This document shows positions 62,078-64,000 of a DNA stretch of 64,000 bases, piece by piece; within the stretch, counting starts at the first letter, position 1; each line of letters starts with the position of its first letter. Where the stretch lies: NCBI RefSeq assembly GCF_016629665.1, contig NZ_JAEPRQ010000004.1:1-64000 (forward strand), in the 5' to 3' direction. A program made the position numbers and the translations under genes. The notes under the pieces are model-generated. The model saw only the letters and a program-made list of their open reading frames with translations. It did no database searches and had not been told where the DNA came from. The stretch comes from Paracoccus caeni. Its GTDB lineage: Bacteria; Pseudomonadota; Alphaproteobacteria; Rhodobacterales; Rhodobacteraceae.

Positions 62078-62712
62078 TGGATTTCGAAGCTGCCTTTGCC
62101 GCCTGTCCGCTGGTCGCGATCCTGCGCGGACTGCGCCCGGACGAGGCGCTGGATCACGGCAAGGCGCTGACCGACGCGGGCTTCACGCTGCTGGAGGTGC
62201 CGCTGAACTCGCCTGAGCCGTTGGACAGTATCGCAACCCTTTCGGCAAACCTGCCGCAAGCGCTTGTCGGTGCGGGAACGGTTCTTACTGCGGAAGACGT
62301 CCGCTTGGTGGCCGAGGCGGGCGGGCGGCTGATCGTGGCCCCGAATTTCTCGCCCGCCGTCGCCGCCGAGGCGCGCCGATTGAACCTCATCTACCTGCCC
62401 GGCATCGGCACCATGTCCGAGGCTTTCGCGGCGCTGGATGCCGGTGCGTCGGCGCTGAAATTGTTCCCCGCCGAGATGATCCCACCTGTTGCGGTCAAGG
62501 CAATGCGCAGCGTGCTGCCCAAAGATGCAAGATTGCTGCCGGTTGGCGGCATCAATGCGCAGACCATGGCCGCCTATCTGCAGGCAGGCGCGAACGGGTT
62601 CGGTCTTGGGGGTTCGCTTTATAGCGCGGGGCAGGACTTCAAGGATACCGCTGATAAGGCGGCTATCCTGATCGAAGCCTATAAAAATTTTAGGTCAGCT
62701 GGCGCCGGGTGA
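62077..62712 (+). CDS. dgoA: 2-dehydro-3-deoxy-6-phosphogalactonate aldolase
   Basis: A 211-residue class I aldolase. LVAILRGLRPDEALDHGKAL, the Glu-containing LLEVPLNSPEPLDSIATLS, GAGTVLTAEDVRL and the Schiff-base Lys region GASALKLFPAEMIPPVAVKA are all there. It cleaves KDPGal to pyruvate and glyceraldehyde 3-phosphate. Last gene of the rightward sugar operon. A hairpin lies 150 bases behind. Confidence 0.93.
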   Translation: MDFEAAFAACPLVAILRGLRPDEALDHGKALTDAGFTLLEVPLNSPEPLDSIATLSANLPQALVGAGTVLTAEDVRLVAEAGGRLIVAPNFSPAVAAEARRLNLIYLPGIGTMSEAFAALDAGASALKLFPAEMIPPVAVKAMRSVLPKDARLLPVGGINAQTMAAYLQAGANGFGLGGSLYSAGQDFKDTADKAAILIEAYKNFRSAGAG

Positions 62713-62864
62713 ATGTTTTTGTAGCCTGTTTGCAATCATGGACGTTGGCAGCAACGTGATCCACAAGATGCCGGGAATGAGCCCTTATTCGGCATCAGAA
62801 AGTGGCTCTTCCTCACTACCCACCGTTCCGGATTTAGCAACGCTGATAGCTGCGGGACTGTGTC

Positions 62865-62890
62865 AGGGCCAGCGCCGACGCGCTGGCCCT
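62865..62890. terminator. Hairpin between convergent dgoA and RND pump genes
   Basis: AGGGCCAGCGC (62865-62875), loop CGAC, GCGCTGGCCCT (62880-62890), 11 perfect pairs. No U-tract on either strand, but its place between convergent genes suggests it ends transcription from both sides. The rest of the gap (62713-62914) holds nothing recognised. Confidence 0.55.
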
Positions 62891-62914
62891 CATAGGTGTC
62901 AGAATCGTTCCGGC

Positions 62915-64000
62915 TTACGCATGTGCGTCATCAGGCGCCTTGGGCAGATATGGCCGGATCAGGTTCAGGAACCCTTCCACATAGGTCAGCAAGACCGGCA
63001 CCACGATCAACGTCAGCAGCGAGGATGAGATAAGCCCGCCGATCACCGCGTGGGCCATGGGTGCGTTTTGCGACGTGCCGCCGTGCATGTTGATAGCCAG
63101 CGGCACCATGCCGAAAATCATCGCCAATGTGGTCATGACAATCGGCCTGAAGCGGGTCACGCCAGCTTCCAGCAGCGCTTGGCGCAGGTCCATGCCTGCG
63201 GCGCGTTGATGGTTGGCGTTATCGACCAGAAGGATCGCGTTCTTCACCACCAAACCCATCAGCATGATAAACCCGATGGCCGAGAACATGTTCAGGGTCG
63301 ATCCGCCGATCATCAGCCCCAACATCACCCCGACAAGCGCAAGCGGCAGCGAAGACATGATCGCAAGCGGCTGCAGGAAGCTGCCGAACTGTGAGGCCAG
63401 AACCAGATAGATGAAGACAATCGCCAATGCCAGCGCGACCAAGGCCGAGATACCGGACTCGATAATGCTTTCAGCATCGCCGCCCATCGAGTAGCTGTAG
63501 CCCGGCGGCAATTCGACCGCTGCCATCGCTGCCTGGAGGCCCGATTGCGCGCTGCGGATATCGGCCCCGTCCAGCCCGGCGGTGATGCTGACCGACCGCT
63601 GGCGATCCTCGCGGGTGATCTCACCGGCACTTTCGGATTGTTCGACCGTCGCAATCTGATCAAGCCGCACCACGCCACCGCCATCCGGCAAACCGACTAT
63701 CGGCAAGCTGGCAAGCTTTGCTGCGTCATCGCGCAGATCCTGCGGCAAGCGCACGACGACATCATAGTTGCTGCCGTCCGGGGCGGTCCATTCCGAGACA
63801 TCCTCGCCCGCGATCATCGGGGACAGGGCGCTGCCGACCTGTGTCAGGCGGACGCCCAGATCGGATGCCGCTTCGCGATTGACGCGCACGCCCAGCATCG
63901 GTTGGGGATCATCCAGAGATGTGCGAATATCCACAAGTCCCGGAACCTTCGACAGTTCATCGGCCAAAGTGGCAGACAGCCGTTTCAGCGTGTCCAGATC
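62915..64000 (-). CDS. RND-family efflux pump, C-terminal part (5' end outside the window)
   Basis: The frame is open to the right edge, so the first two thirds lie outside. The visible 361 residues hold the C-terminal periplasmic part (LVDIRTSLDDPQPMLGVRVN; FTN/OO repeats such as VVRLDQIATVEQSESAGEIT) and membrane helices 7-12 of an AcrB/MexF-like pump: VALALAIVFIYLVLASQFGS, LVGVMLGLMIGGSTLNMFSA, RPIVMTTLAMIFGMVPLAIN and SSSLLTLIVVPVLLTYVEGF. It expels drugs or other amphiphiles with the proton gradient. Its short C-terminal tail is ordinary. No partner genes visible. Confidence 0.92.
   Translation of the reverse strand, partial: DLDTLKRLSATLADELSKVPGLVDIRTSLDDPQPMLGVRVNREAASDLGVRLTQVGSALSPMIAGEDVSEWTAPDGSNYDVVVRLPQDLRDDAAKLASLPIVGLPDGGGVVRLDQIATVEQSESAGEITREDRQRSVSITAGLDGADIRSAQSGLQAAMAAVELPPGYSYSMGGDAESIIESGISALVALALAIVFIYLVLASQFGSFLQPLAIMSSLPLALVGVMLGLMIGGSTLNMFSAIGFIMLMGLVVKNAILLVDNANHQRAAGMDLRQALLEAGVTRFRPIVMTTLAMIFGMVPLAINMHGGTSQNAPMAHAVIGGLISSSLLTLIVVPVLLTYVEGFLNLIRPYLPKAPDDAHA

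Overview
The window looks like part of a chromid or megaplasmid of a Paracoccus-like alphaproteobacterium (Rhodobacteraceae). The base composition is GC-rich. The NAD-dependent formate dehydrogenase is of the type known from Paracoccus, the RpoE/ChrR pair matches the Rhodobacter singlet-oxygen system ligand for ligand, and a Rep_3-type initiator with ParA/ParB and an iteron array lies near the middle, so this replicon appears to carry its own origin. The genus is an inference; no rRNA, tRNA or CRISPR array was seen.

Left part (1-9.1 kb): the end of a LivF-LivH-LivM importer, then a singlet-oxygen (sigma-E) region. Here rpoE-chrR-SDR is transcribed leftwards and an FAD oxidoreductase, a DUF1365 protein, a cyclopropane-type lipid methyltransferase and an SGNH lipoprotein rightwards. 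Three sites of the form TGATCC-N18-TA lie in front of the two divergent operons and in front of a DUF2177 gene. From 9 to 15 kb, all leftwards, are two CNNM/CorC-type membrane proteins and an ECF sigma/anti-sigma operon with BI-1, DUF2076 and ExoD proteins.

15-20.8 kb: a GlxA-type AraC regulator, a divergent-motif dipeptidase and a V4R protein that resemble the betaine/dimethylglycine accessory genes of Pseudomonas, an MHS-type transporter and a LysR regulator whose 3' end runs into an IS3 transposase relic. 21-29.1 kb: a formate block (formate dehydrogenase, HPP protein, OFA-type transporter, kinase/PP2C fusion), then a LysR gene and a methyltransferase, bordered by decayed genes (NUDIX/PaiB-like, FAD/NAD(P)-binding, IS3 fragments).

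29.2-32.7 kb: three coupled genes (DUF4123 adaptor, a Cys-rich 462-residue protein, a membrane-anchored 359-residue protein) that look like an orphan type VI secretion effector cassette. 33.4-37.6 kb: parA-parB, eight iterons of about 17 bp, and rep.

37.7-62.7 kb: a large sugar island. An importer of the maltose/arabino-oligosaccharide type with an intracellular GH51 arabinofuranosidase, two GbpR-like LysR regulators, the ChvE-GguAB monosaccharide importer, an AraD1/GguC enzyme, an arabonate/galactonate-type dehydratase, a Gfo/Idh dehydrogenase, an aldehyde dehydrogenase, a second importer of the YtfQRT-YjfF type, a lactonase, an aldose epimerase, KDGal kinase and KDPGal aldolase. Together they encode release, uptake and non-phosphorylative oxidation of L-arabinose (to 2-oxoglutarate) and very probably D-galactose (to pyruvate and glyceraldehyde 3-phosphate). 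The right edge holds the C-terminal part of an RND efflux pump.
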